A DNA stretch of 17,439 bases from Phycisphaerae bacterium (GCA_002718515.1 PBEX01000008.1:22597-40035), one strand, 5' to 3'. Shown: positions 1 to 6,822, counted from the first letter of the stretch. The notes: generated from the sequence alone by a model not told the origin. Made by a program: numbers and translations.

Positions 1-260
1 AGCGGCGTACCGACGGTAATGATGACAGCTGCACTGTTTGGTACTGCATCATCTGGCTTTGGTTGGATCTGAAGTTGTTTACTTGCAACGAGTTCGTCAT
101 AGCCGGGTTCATGGAATGGCATTGTCCCGCCATTAACGCTGTTTCGTAAATTTTCGTCTAAATCAACACCAGTCACCTTTTGACCTGACTCTATAAGTGA
201 GAGGGCTAGTGGTAAACCGACGCGACCTGTGCCAACTATGCATACATCGTATTCAAACAT
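1..260 (-). CDS. Nucleotide-sugar dehydrogenase (UDP-glucose / UDP-ManNAc dehydrogenase family), 5' part only
   Basis: The reverse strand from an ATG at 258-260 encodes 86 residues that run off the left edge of the window. The protein begins MFEYDVCIVGTGRVGLPLAL, a Rossmann NAD-binding fold with a G-x-G-x-x-G loop, followed by the acidic end of strand 2 (GVDLDE). Further on come MPFHEPGYDELV and IITVGTP, which match the N-terminal NAD domain of the UDP-glucose/UDP-N-acetylmannosamine dehydrogenase family. The MPF-x-E motif leans toward the WecC-like branch. Such enzymes oxidise a nucleotide sugar to its uronic acid for surface polysaccharide. The usual Tyr or Phe of the glycine loop is Arg here. 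No alternative start lies between this ATG and the in-frame stop upstream. The substrate cannot be told without the C-terminal half. Confidence 0.85.
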   Translation of the reverse strand, partial: MFEYDVCIVGTGRVGLPLALSLIESGQKVTGVDLDENLRNSVNGGTMPFHEPGYDELVASKQLQIQPKPDDAVPNSAAVIITVGTP

Positions 261-560
261 TAAATTGATTCCGTACTCTTCTTCGCTAGGGTGTAAAAGT
301 GGAGAAACTAGTAATAATACCAATCGGCTAATCACCTGTGGAGATTACGAAAAGATTCAATATTTTAAACATGAATTATTGCTGTTTAATCGGACTATAA
401 AATATCAGATTTTCTAAAAAACACTGTATTTTCCTTAGTGAATACCTTGTTATAGGATGCTAGTGAATGTACATTCCCAAGTTGTGCGTGTCTTTTGAGT
501 CGCCAGTGTTGGCGGGGAGAACGCAAAGTAGAGTTGGACCAATGAAAGGATTCGAATTCC
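261..560. promoter_or_regulatory. Divergent intergenic region upstream of the HU-like gene
   Basis: About 300 bases separate two divergently read genes, and no coding frame is convincing. The region is AT-rich from about 360 to 460. Possible -10 elements for the HU-like gene are TATAAA near 396-401 and TAGGAT at 453-458, the latter with a weak TTCCTT 16 bases upstream. Neither is a strong match. Downstream lie a perfect 12-base palindrome, GAATGTACATTC (465-476), and a short hairpin, CGCCA-GTGT-TGGCG (501-514). They would fall in the 5' untranslated region if the 453-458 element is used. The palindrome could be an operator, but that is a guess. Confidence 0.35.
545..550 (+). promoter_or_regulatory. 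Shine-Dalgarno-like site of the HU-like gene
   Basis: AAAGGA lies 10 bases before the ATG at 561. It is one of the few recognisable ribosome binding sites at a first gene in this window, and so contrasts with the genes that have a -10-like box there instead. Confidence 0.5.
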
Positions 561-911
561 ATGGCCAAGAAAAAGAAAACAACCAAAAAGGCGAAAACTA
601 CTGAAGTTAAGCCAAGAACAAAGACACAAATCCTCGGTGATATTTCCGCGGACACAGGTCTCACTCGCAAGGAAGTAGCATCAGTTTTTGAATGCATGTC
701 AAAAATGATCAAGAAAGATCTTGGCAACCGTGGCCCAGGCGTATTCACAGTACCAGGCCTCATGAAAGTCAAAAAGAAAGTCATTCCACGACGTCCAGCT
801 CGTAAAAATGTTTTCCTACCACTACTAGGCGAAACAAGAGACATTCCTGCGAAGCCAGCACGCAAAGCAGTGAAAGTCACTCCACTCAAAGCACTCAAAG
901 ACATGGTCTAA
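561..911 (+). CDS. HU-like (bacterial histone-like) DNA-binding protein
   Basis: The 116-residue, strongly basic protein is predicted to bind and bend DNA in the nucleoid. A lysine-rich head (MAKKKKTTKKAK) precedes an HU/IHF-type helical dimerisation region (about residues 20-55). Then come the strand motif GPGVFTVPGL (about 58-67), a basic arm, and the ending IPAKPARKAVKVTPLKALKDMV, which corresponds to the 'PAFKPGKALKDAV' end of classical HU. It is longer than standard HU (about 90 residues) because of the head, and the usual R-N-P-x-T-G arm motif is replaced by PRRPARKNVFLP. Such variants are familiar in planctomycetes. The gene is monocistronic: it has its own Shine-Dalgarno site and a strong terminator. 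HU-family membership is secure; the precise role is not. Confidence 0.88.
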   Translation: MAKKKKTTKKAKTTEVKPRTKTQILGDISADTGLTRKEVASVFECMSKMIKKDLGNRGPGVFTVPGLMKVKKKVIPRRPARKNVFLPLLGETRDIPAKPARKAVKVTPLKALKDMV

Positions 912-932
912 TCTCTTTGTAAGATTGATTTC

Positions 933-963
933 AAAGCACCACCTCCGGGTGGTGCTTTTTTTT
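933..963 (+). terminator. Rho-independent terminator after the HU-like gene
   Basis: A perfect 11-bp stem, AAAGCACCACC (933-943) with GGTGGTGCTTT (948-958), closes on a TCCG tetraloop and runs into eight T residues (956-963). It begins 22 bases after the HU stop codon and ends 30 bases before murQ. There is no matching T-tract on the opposite strand, so it acts on plus-strand transcripts. It separates HU from murQ, which therefore needs its own promoter. Confidence 0.95.
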
Positions 964-979
964 ATGACCATTCCTTTAG

Positions 980-985
980 TAGAAT
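980..985 (+). promoter_or_regulatory. -10-like box immediately upstream of murQ
   Basis: TAGAAT ends 7 bases before the murQ ATG at 993. With usual promoter geometry, transcription would start at or next to the A of the ATG, giving a leaderless mRNA. There is no Shine-Dalgarno sequence. At normal spacing the -35 position falls in the terminator's T-tract and has no good match. Confidence 0.5.
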
Positions 986-992
986 AAGAAAC

Positions 993-1868
993 ATGGAACG
1001 TAACCGTGGTCACATTGCTACTGAACAGCGACATCCAAACACCACTGGGTTAGATGCATTAACGACAAGTGAATGTGTTGAGTTACTTGCAGTGGATCAC
1101 CGTGATGCTATTACGGCAGTGCAGAATGCTTCAGAATCAATCGCAGTGCTTGTTGATGAAGTGGTCAATCGTACCGGCCGGCTCATCTACATAGGGTGTG
1201 GCACTTCAGGACGACTTGGCGTGCTCGACGCAGCCGAGTGCCCCCCTACTTTTCAAGCTGATTCGGGGAAAGTTATTGGTATCATCGCTGGCGGTGATGC
1301 TTCGCTTCGAACATCCTCTGAAGCAAAAGAAGATGTGTTCGAAGGCGCGCATGAGGAACTTAACAAACTCGAACTTAATGATCAGGATGTCGTCCTTGGC
1401 ATTACTGCTGGCGGAACGACACCATGGGTACACGGCGGATTATCACTTGCAAAAAGTAAAGGCGCATTTACTGCACTTTTAACATGTGCCGAAGTGCCTT
1501 GTGCGTGCGACCACGTCATTCATTTAGACACTGGCCCTGAGCCACTCACCGGTTCCACCCGGTTAAAGGCCGGCACAGCAACAAAACTCACACTCAATAT
1601 CATCACGACGACGTACTTCACGAAGATTGGAAAAGTGTATGGCAACTACATGGTTGACCTCAAAGCGACGAATGATAAATTGATGGACCGCGGCATCCGT
1701 ATCATTGAAGCGCTTTGCAACATTTCGCGAGATGAAGCAAGAGCACTGCTCATTGATAGTCACAAAGATGTCAAAGCAGCCATTGTGATGCATCACAAAT
1801 CTGTAACCAGAGAAGAAGCGCTGGACTTGATTAATGATGCAGGCGGGCATCTTACGCAACTACTATAA
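993..1868 (+). CDS. murQ: N-acetylmuramic acid 6-phosphate etherase
   Basis: This cytoplasmic enzyme removes D-lactate from MurNAc-6-phosphate to give GlcNAc-6-phosphate, in peptidoglycan recycling or MurNAc use. The 291 residues match MurQ along their full length (E. coli MurQ is 298). Visible motifs include the SIS-domain phosphosugar loop GCGTSGRLGVLDAAECPPTF, whose catalytic Glu is residue 82, and a second Glu at 110 (SSEAKED) at the position of the family's other catalytic acid. Further motifs are TGSTRLKAGTATKL, GNYMVDLKATN and the C-terminal GGHLTQLL. The loop ASGRTPYV of E. coli reads AGGTTPWV here. It starts right after the HU terminator and is followed 9 bases later by a PfkB kinase gene, suggesting amino-sugar recycling. 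No AnmK, MurK or transporter gene is adjacent. Confidence 0.95.
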   Translation: MERNRGHIATEQRHPNTTGLDALTTSECVELLAVDHRDAITAVQNASESIAVLVDEVVNRTGRLIYIGCGTSGRLGVLDAAECPPTFQADSGKVIGIIAGGDASLRTSSEAKEDVFEGAHEELNKLELNDQDVVLGITAGGTTPWVHGGLSLAKSKGAFTALLTCAEVPCACDHVIHLDTGPEPLTGSTRLKAGTATKLTLNIITTTYFTKIGKVYGNYMVDLKATNDKLMDRGIRIIEALCNISRDEARALLIDSHKDVKAAIVMHHKSVTREEALDLINDAGGHLTQLL

Positions 1869-1869
1869 T
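1864..1869 (+). promoter_or_regulatory. -10-like box overlapping the murQ stop, upstream of the PfkB kinase gene
   Basis: TATAAT spans the last codons of murQ and ends 8 bases before the ATG at 1878. The start has no Shine-Dalgarno sequence (the upstream bases are GACGCCCC). It could serve as an internal promoter giving a leaderless transcript. No -35 match is seen, and a coding coincidence (CTA-TAA-TG) is possible. Confidence 0.35.
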
Positions 1870-1877
1870 GACGCCCC

Positions 1878-2786
1878 ATGCCACTACTCGTAACAGGAAC
1901 AATTGGAATTGACACCGTTGAAACACCAACTGCATCTGCAGAAGGCGTCTCCGGTGGTTCATGTGCTTACTTCGCAGCAGCTGCTGCCTTTCATCACAAT
2001 CCCATCCGCATTGTTGGTGCAGTTGGTGGAGATGGGCCAGCCGAACATAAATCGATTCTAGAATCGATTGAGGGTTTATGCCTTGATGGTCTAGAAGAAC
2101 GAAGCGAATCAAAAACATTCGCCTGGGGCGGAAAATACTTTGACAATATGAATCAGAGGGAAACCCTCTTTACTGAACTTGGCGTTCTTGAAGAAGCACC
2201 CCCCGCGATTCCTGACTCATACGGTGATAGCAGGGTCATTTTCTTAGCAAACTCACATCCGAGCATTCAACTCGATTTACTCAGCAACTTCCCTTCCCGC
2301 CAACTTGCTGTTGCAGACACGATGGACTTGTGGATCAACATCGCAAATGACGAACTCCACGAGTTGTTCAATCACATTGACGGATTAGTGATTAATGACT
2401 CTGAAGCAGAGCAACTCACTGATATCAGTGATCCAATTGAGGCCGCAAAAGAACTCATTACAAGAGGGCCATCATTTGTCATTGTGAAACTTGGTGAGCA
2501 TGGAGCAATCCTCGTCCACCCAGATGGGGTGTATCAAATCCCTGCTGTCGCTCTGAGTCCAGAACAAGTCATTGACCCTACTGGTGCTGGTGATAGTTTT
2601 GCAGGCGGATTCCTTGGCCATCTTGCTTCATGTGATGAAATAACATTTGACGCCATGAAGGAAGCAATGAAATGGGGAACGATTACTGCGAGCTTTACGC
2701 TTCAGTCGTTTGGCTTAGATGGTCTTGCAAGCACCACAAAAGATCAAATGCAAGAACGCATGGCATCATTTGAACAAACAGTTTGA
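1878..2786 (+). CDS. PfkB/ribokinase-family sugar or nucleoside kinase
   Basis: This 302-residue protein is a carbohydrate kinase of the PfkB fold, which transfers the ATP gamma-phosphate to a sugar or nucleoside hydroxyl. The N-terminal substrate motif GGSCAYFAAAAAF lies near residue 27. The C-terminal signature DPTGAGDSFAGGF (about residues 234-246) includes the catalytic Asp and the anion-hole GAGD. A central stretch, FAWGGKYFDNMNQRETLFTELGV, is the kind of lid segment seen in a group of uncharacterised PfkB proteins. The substrate cannot be read from sequence. The position 9 bases after murQ makes an amino sugar such as MurNAc or GlcNAc a reasonable guess, but known MurNAc kinases belong to other folds. 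It ends 1 base from a convergent gene with no terminator between them. Confidence 0.85.
   Translation: MPLLVTGTIGIDTVETPTASAEGVSGGSCAYFAAAAAFHHNPIRIVGAVGGDGPAEHKSILESIEGLCLDGLEERSESKTFAWGGKYFDNMNQRETLFTELGVLEEAPPAIPDSYGDSRVIFLANSHPSIQLDLLSNFPSRQLAVADTMDLWINIANDELHELFNHIDGLVINDSEAEQLTDISDPIEAAKELITRGPSFVIVKLGEHGAILVHPDGVYQIPAVALSPEQVIDPTGAGDSFAGGFLGHLASCDEITFDAMKEAMKWGTITASFTLQSFGLDGLASTTKDQMQERMASFEQTV
2050..2069 (+). repeat. Perfect 20-base palindrome inside the PfkB kinase gene
   Basis: AATCGATTCTAGAATCGATT is its own reverse complement. It encodes the repeated residues Ser-Ile either side of Leu-Glu (KSILESIE), so a short coding duplication of TCGATT may explain it. Confidence 0.8.
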
Positions 2787-2787
2787 G

Positions 2788-4281
2788 TTAGTATCGAACG
2801 ACTTCGCCGTTTGAAATGACAAATGGCCGTTCTTCTTTAGTCCCGCCAATTTCGGTTAACCAGTACAACCGTTTCGTGTCAAGACCTTCAAAGGTGAACG
2901 GCGCACTTCCACCAAACTCCGTTGCAACTGTTTGCCAATCTGCGTCATCCCAAACAAACAATTCGTAACTGACGCCTTCCTTGATTGGGAGTTGTACTGA
3001 CTCATCGGTCATCCCTTCGTACGTCACTTCATCACCAGTTGTGGAAGTAAGCATGATCGACGCCGTGTCGCCACCACCTGCAAGTTTCTCTACGGTTCCA
3101 TTGTTATGAAGGATGAGTGGCGTTGCTGTTTCGATGACATCCCCATCTCTAAAGTAAGCGGGCATATACAAGATGTCGCGTCCCATGTCATTAAAGTGTG
3201 CATAGCCATACTCCAAATTACTCCAATGAATTGGACCCCAACTTCCACTATTAAACACGCAGATGTACCCATATTTCTCATCAGTATATTCCTGCATCGG
3301 AATCGTGATGTCACTGACTTTGCCATAACTCGTCGTAACATCTTTGTAGTACTTGCCCTTTAGCCATCTTGGGGCTTGTTCACCTTCTTCTAACTTTGCG
3401 CCCAAACTGTCAAGTTGTTCTGAGTATGTTTTCCGGTAGACCTTCGCTGCGACATTGTGAATTGGTGCGTAGCCCTTACCATCTGGACCGATGATGACAC
3501 TCCAAGCATGATTATTCCCCGCTTTTGCCCAGAGCGGCGTGTAATCTGAAGCGACCGCTACACCGCCCGCTCTTCGCGCATAAATCTGCATGTTGGTAAT
3601 GTCTTCGCAGCGACCGAGACCACGCTCTTTCATTTCTGCAAAGCCTTGGTCTGTTGGGTGTAAGTAAAAAATCGGATCAAAACCAATGATTGCGTTGGCT
3701 TTTTGTTCAAGCAATTTGCCCGCTTCAAATGGATTTGACGAATCTTCAAGCTCGTCTTCAAGCGAAGCAAAATTGTCCATCAACTCACCACGCCACGATT
3801 CGATTGGTTCGTTAGAACCGCGGTACGGCAATACATATTCACAGAAATCATCGAACGACAAGTGTTTTGCCCAAGGGTTTGTATGCCAAGCAGCAAATGC
3901 CAAGTCAATGTTTTCGATGAGATACTCACTTGTGATCGTCTCGATGTCATGAATCACTTTACCCTTGCCATGCCGGATTGAACCATGCTCTTGTTCAAGC
4001 GAATGCATTGCACTAGCTGCTTCATCATAGTTTTCATATGACAGTGAGTCGAACGGCACGATTTCATCTTTTTCATTAAAGAAGACGAGTTCTGTGTAGT
4101 TATGACCCTCCATGTTCTCAATTAAAAAACACGTCGCCTCGTATTTCTGCATTTCTCCCTGTGATTCATAATGATCAAGTACTGCTTGCAATTCCGACTT
4201 ATTATCACCTGCAGCGTCTAGGACCGATTCAAGCCGATCAGTAGTGGACAGAGAAATCACGATTGCAAGCAGTAAGTTCAT
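2788..4281 (-). CDS. Transglutaminase-like (cysteine protease fold) protein, probably exported
   Basis: The 497-residue protein has a transglutaminase-like core. Cys225 lies in GLGRCEDI, His258 in GNNHAWSV, and the likely third residue is Asp267 in GPDGKG. The order and spacing fit the Cys-His-Asp triad of the transglutaminase/papain superfamily. Residues about 118-170 (EYLIENIDLAF...FCEYVLPYRGSNEP...WRGEL) and the later CVFNSGSWGPIHW and MGRDILYMPAYF resemble a large secreted family common in Bacteroidetes, whose role is unproven. A beta-rich C-terminal part (about 390-497) follows. The N terminus, MNLLLAIVISLSTTD, is a short hydrophobic stretch without basic residues, so export is plausible but not clear. 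An in-frame stop just upstream fixes the start. A TATAAT box lies 7 bases upstream. It converges with the PfkB gene, 1 base apart. Confidence 0.75.
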   Translation of the reverse strand: MNLLLAIVISLSTTDRLESVLDAAGDNKSELQAVLDHYESQGEMQKYEATCFLIENMEGHNYTELVFFNEKDEIVPFDSLSYENYDEAASAMHSLEQEHGSIRHGKGKVIHDIETITSEYLIENIDLAFAAWHTNPWAKHLSFDDFCEYVLPYRGSNEPIESWRGELMDNFASLEDELEDSSNPFEAGKLLEQKANAIIGFDPIFYLHPTDQGFAEMKERGLGRCEDITNMQIYARRAGGVAVASDYTPLWAKAGNNHAWSVIIGPDGKGYAPIHNVAAKVYRKTYSEQLDSLGAKLEEGEQAPRWLKGKYYKDVTTSYGKVSDITIPMQEYTDEKYGYICVFNSGSWGPIHWSNLEYGYAHFNDMGRDILYMPAYFRDGDVIETATPLILHNNGTVEKLAGGGDTASIMLTSTTGDEVTYEGMTDESVQLPIKEGVSYELFVWDDADWQTVATEFGGSAPFTFEGLDTKRLYWLTEIGGTKEERPFVISNGEVVRY

Positions 4282-4288
4282 CCTACCG

Positions 4289-4294
4289 ATTATA
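4289..4294 (-). promoter_or_regulatory. Consensus -10 box directly upstream of the transglutaminase-like gene
   Basis: TATAAT on the reverse strand ends 7 bases before the ATG at 4281, placing the expected transcription start at the ATG itself. TTGCCC (4315-4320) could be a weak -35, but the 20-base spacer is too long for an optimal promoter. Confidence 0.55.
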
Positions 4295-4310
4295 CAGATG
4301 ATTAACTACC

Positions 4311-4433
4311 CTACGGGCAATCGATGGCATACTCATACAGGCAATCAGAGCCAACGAATAAATCGTTTTTAGCACATTCCTTGTCACCTGACCAAGTATC
4401 GATGACGAATAGAAGGTCAGTAATATTGATGAT
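4311..4433 (-). pseudogene. Dockerin-like C-terminal tail remnant (reverse strand)
   Basis: Between two genes, one reverse-strand frame reads IINITDLLFVIDTWSGDKEC and continues another 20 codons to DCP and a TAG stop at 4311-4313. The pattern N-(V/I)-T-D-L-L-x-x-I-x-x-W is typical of the second half of planctomycetal dockerin-like domains. The frame has no start codon, and a TAA lies directly upstream, so it is not an intact gene. It overlaps the start of a second dockerin-like tail on the other strand. It could be what remains of a deleted gene, or a chance resemblance. Confidence 0.4.
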
Positions 4434-4472
4434 TTAGTTCAACTACTCGCCCTTTGGGGAGACTGCCCTTAA
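4416..4472 (+). pseudogene. Dockerin-like C-terminal tail remnant (forward strand)
   Basis: The forward strand reads VSNIDDLVQLLALWGDCP followed by TAA at 4470-4472. This is the usual ending of planctomycetal dockerin-like domains (compare VDVDDLLILIQLWGECP at 6823-7074). A TAG lies in frame at 4410-4412, and the first half-repeat is missing. In the neighbouring frame the bases just upstream read NRRSV, reminiscent of N-x-D-G-x-V before a frameshift. It overlaps the stop codon of the convergent membrane-protein gene by 3 bases. I read it as a decayed gene end. Confidence 0.5.
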
Positions 4473-5272
4473 CTCTTCTGGGCATCTTCAGGCACTGACA
4501 AAAAGGCAAGCCAATTCAGTCCAATTGAAACTCCGAGAATGACGCCACCTGCATATTCAATTGGCGTTGGGAACAACAAATGCGAAACACTCTTGCGTAT
4601 GAGAAGTTCTTCGGTAAAGCCTGTCATCTGATTACCGACTACATACCCTATCGTTCCACAAGCAACTGGCAAAGCAAACATACAAACCGGTTGCATTGAC
4701 GGTAAAAACTTACGCGTTAGGAACCCAACAAAAATGCCACCAAGAACGCAAGCACCTAACACTTGCCCCTTGTCTGGAACTTGCGCAACAAGGTAAACAA
4801 TTGGCAAAACACCTAAACCGATTGCAAGTACTTGCAGAATTGAAGTCGACTCACCTTCTTTTGGTTCAGCAACACTTTCAAAAGGTCCGCCAACCGCAAA
4901 GATAAGCAGTGAACCTAGCATGATGAGCATTGCCACAAAAAGCAGTTCACAAACGAGCAGCCACACATTGCCCTGTTGATATACAAATTCTTCAAAACCA
5001 GCGAGATTCATGGCAAGCACAAAGTATCCAAACCCAAACACCGCCATTCCAGCGTTCGTTGTGGCAATTTTCGCAACAATTGCTCCAAGGATAGCGCTCG
5101 CCAAACTTAAGCCCACAAGTTCTAGGACTGACTGAAAAAGAGCAACCGATTGCATTGCTGTTGGGCCAGCAGCGCCCCTTGCGGATAAAAAGCTGTCAGA
5201 GACAAATGCCGCCACAAATCCAATGATGAGAAGCCCTATGACTGTTGAACCAATTCGAATCGCACCTTGCAT
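4469..5272 (-). CDS. Multi-pass inner-membrane protein of unknown function
   Basis: I do not recognise this family. With the start at 5272 it has 267 residues and about eight hydrophobic segments: near residues 8-26, 50-69, 76-93, 101-128, 145-165, 172-190, 196-214 and 238-259. A hydrophilic loop lies near 130-143 (FESVAEPKEGEST), and the tail, SVPEDAQKS, is short and polar. The frame stays open to an ATG at 5341, but that longer start would add 23 residues and overlap the beginning of hutH. The start at 5272 opens with MQGAIRIGS before the first membrane helix and has a TANNNT box 6 bases upstream, so I prefer it. It diverges from hutH across about 40 bases, so their promoters must be interleaved. 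A transport or sensing role would be speculation. Confidence 0.7.
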   Translation of the reverse strand: MQGAIRIGSTVIGLLIIGFVAAFVSDSFLSARGAAGPTAMQSVALFQSVLELVGLSLASAILGAIVAKIATTNAGMAVFGFGYFVLAMNLAGFEEFVYQQGNVWLLVCELLFVAMLIMLGSLLIFAVGGPFESVAEPKEGESTSILQVLAIGLGVLPIVYLVAQVPDKGQVLGACVLGGIFVGFLTRKFLPSMQPVCMFALPVACGTIGYVVGNQMTGFTEELLIRKSVSHLLFPTPIEYAGGVILGVSIGLNWLAFLSVPEDAQKS

Positions 5273-5278
5273 AAGTAC

Positions 5279-5284
5279 ATGGTA
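5279..5284 (-). promoter_or_regulatory. -10-like box of the membrane-protein gene
   Basis: TACCAT on the reverse strand ends 6 bases before the ATG at 5272. It is a weaker hexamer than the others but has the same geometry and supports the shorter start. Confidence 0.3.
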
Positions 5285-5296
5285 CACGAGCAGGCT

Positions 5297-5305
5297 TGGT
5301 AAAAT
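5297..5305 (+). promoter_or_regulatory. Extended -10 promoter element of hutH
   Basis: TGGTAAAAT is an extended -10 (TG-n-TAAAAT) ending 6 bases before the hutH ATG at 5312. No Shine-Dalgarno sequence precedes the start. No -35 is recognisable, as is common with extended -10 promoters. The expected start of transcription is at or within a base or two of the ATG. Confidence 0.55.
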
Positions 5306-5311
5306 GCTTGA

Positions 5312-6814
5312 ATGACCGAAGATGAACCAAAAGTGATTCAATTCAATGGCGACGCACTCACAGGACCTCAGGTCGTTGCAATCGCCCGCGAGTTTCTCCC
5401 CGTTTCAATTGGTGATGATGCAAAGCAAGCAATTGCAAAAGCAAGAACCACCGTAGAGTCTCGCTTTAACTCAGGCACACCGACTTACGGCATCAACACT
5501 GGCTTTGGCGCGCTCTCAACAAAAACAATATCCAAAGACGAATGCACAACTCTTCAGTTAAACCTTCTTCGTTCGCATGCAGCTTCTGTGGGCGAGCCAC
5601 TTGAAGAAGAGATTGTTCGGGGCATGATGGCGTTGCTTGCAGCAAGTCTTTGCAGAGGCAAAAGCGGCGTCAGAGAAGTCGTCGTCTCAACACTTGTGTC
5701 AATGCTCAACAACAATGTAGTTCCAGTTATTCCATCACGCGGCTCAGTTGGTGCATCTGGCGACTTATCCCCACTCGCTCACCTTGCCTTGGTGCTCTGC
5801 GGAGAAGGCGAAGCCTTCGTTGATAGCGAACGCATGAGCGGTCAAGATGCATTAGAAAAGTGCGACATCAAAAAAATAGTGCCTCAAGAAAAAGAGGGTT
5901 TAGCACTCATCAATGGAACGCATCTCATGTGCGCGACTGCTGCACTTGCATTGAGTGATATTGCATCACTTTGTGAACACGCAGTCATTGCAACAGCGAT
6001 GTCTATTGATGCAGCAAAAGCAACGGATACATTTCTAGATGACCGAATACATGCTGCAAGGGGTCAAAGCGGCCAGCGAACTGTCGCAGAGACAATTCGC
6101 AAACTTCTTGATGGCTCTGAGATTCTTGCTTCACATGCAGATGGCGACCCTAGGGTTCAAGACCCTTACAGTTTCAGATGTTCACCACAAGTTCTTGGTG
6201 CATCAATGGAAGCCATTGCTAGAGTCACTGGTGTTGTTCAATCTGAACTTGGCGCAGTAACTGACAATCCACTCGTTTTCACTGAAGATGATGACATTCT
6301 CTCTGGTGGCAACTTCCATGGCATGCCCCTCGCAATCGCAATGGATGAACTTCGCATCTCGCTTTGCCATATCGCTGGCATTGCAGAACGACGAATTGAA
6401 TGGTTGTTATCTGGCAGGGACATCCATAACGAACTGCCCCCATTCCTAGCAAAGAACGCCGGTGTTGAAAGTGGTTTGATGATAGCACAGTACACTGCGG
6501 CAGCATGTTGTGCCGAGTTGCGAACACTTTCCATGCCAGCAAGCGTATCGAACATTTCAACTTCCGCTGGCATTGAAGATTACAACTCCATGGGCGCAAC
6601 CGCCGGCTTTATGCTGAGACAATCTATCGAACTTTGTAAACAGGTCATCGCCATCGAACTCCTCGTGAGTTCAGACGCACTTGACTTTTATGCACCTCTG
6701 AAATCAGGTGCTGGTATTGAATACATGCGTGCAAAGATTAGGACTGTCGTTCCAGAAAGACAAACTGACCGTTCCCCGTCACCCGACATTGCTCAGATTG
6801 CAGCATTAATCTAG
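5312..6814 (+). CDS. hutH: Histidine ammonia-lyase (histidase)
   Basis: This cytoplasmic enzyme deaminates L-histidine to urocanate, the first step of the Hut pathway. The 500 residues fit the family (about 510). The Ala-Ser-Gly triplet at 148-150 (GSVGASGDLSPLAHLAL) cyclises to the MIO electrophile. Other active-site segments are TYGINTGFG (58-66, catalytic Tyr), RSHAASVG (His89, typical of histidases rather than Phe/Tyr lyases), QDPYSFRCSPQ, and TSAGIEDYNSMG with Glu422 at the histidase-specific position. The residue two after Glu422 is Tyr; well-known histidases carry His there (QEDHVSM). The start fits the family N terminus. hutU and hutI lie 2.3 kb downstream on the same strand, separated by two genes in the opposite direction. 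It converges with the FG-GAP gene remnant, 8 bases apart. Confidence 0.93.
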   Translation: MTEDEPKVIQFNGDALTGPQVVAIAREFLPVSIGDDAKQAIAKARTTVESRFNSGTPTYGINTGFGALSTKTISKDECTTLQLNLLRSHAASVGEPLEEEIVRGMMALLAASLCRGKSGVREVVVSTLVSMLNNNVVPVIPSRGSVGASGDLSPLAHLALVLCGEGEAFVDSERMSGQDALEKCDIKKIVPQEKEGLALINGTHLMCATAALALSDIASLCEHAVIATAMSIDAAKATDTFLDDRIHAARGQSGQRTVAETIRKLLDGSEILASHADGDPRVQDPYSFRCSPQVLGASMEAIARVTGVVQSELGAVTDNPLVFTEDDDILSGGNFHGMPLAIAMDELRISLCHIAGIAERRIEWLLSGRDIHNELPPFLAKNAGVESGLMIAQYTAAACCAELRTLSMPASVSNISTSAGIEDYNSMGATAGFMLRQSIELCKQVIAIELLVSSDALDFYAPLKSGAGIEYMRAKIRTVVPERQTDRSPSPDIAQIAALI

Positions 6815-6822
6815 TGTTAACA

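Noticed and set aside
229..417. Forward open frame of 62 codons in the first intergenic region
   Set aside because: It overlaps the start of the nucleotide-sugar dehydrogenase, has no family resemblance and no ribosome site; composition looks non-coding.
395..904. Long reverse-strand frame opposite the HU-like gene
   Set aside because: It is a shadow of the HU coding sequence; the forward protein has clear family motifs and its own terminator.
5273..5341. Longer start (ATG at 5341) of the membrane-protein gene
   Set aside because: It would overlap the beginning of hutH and run through both genes' -10-like boxes; the added residues are not typical of a membrane-protein N-terminus and the ATG at 5272 directly precedes the first helix.
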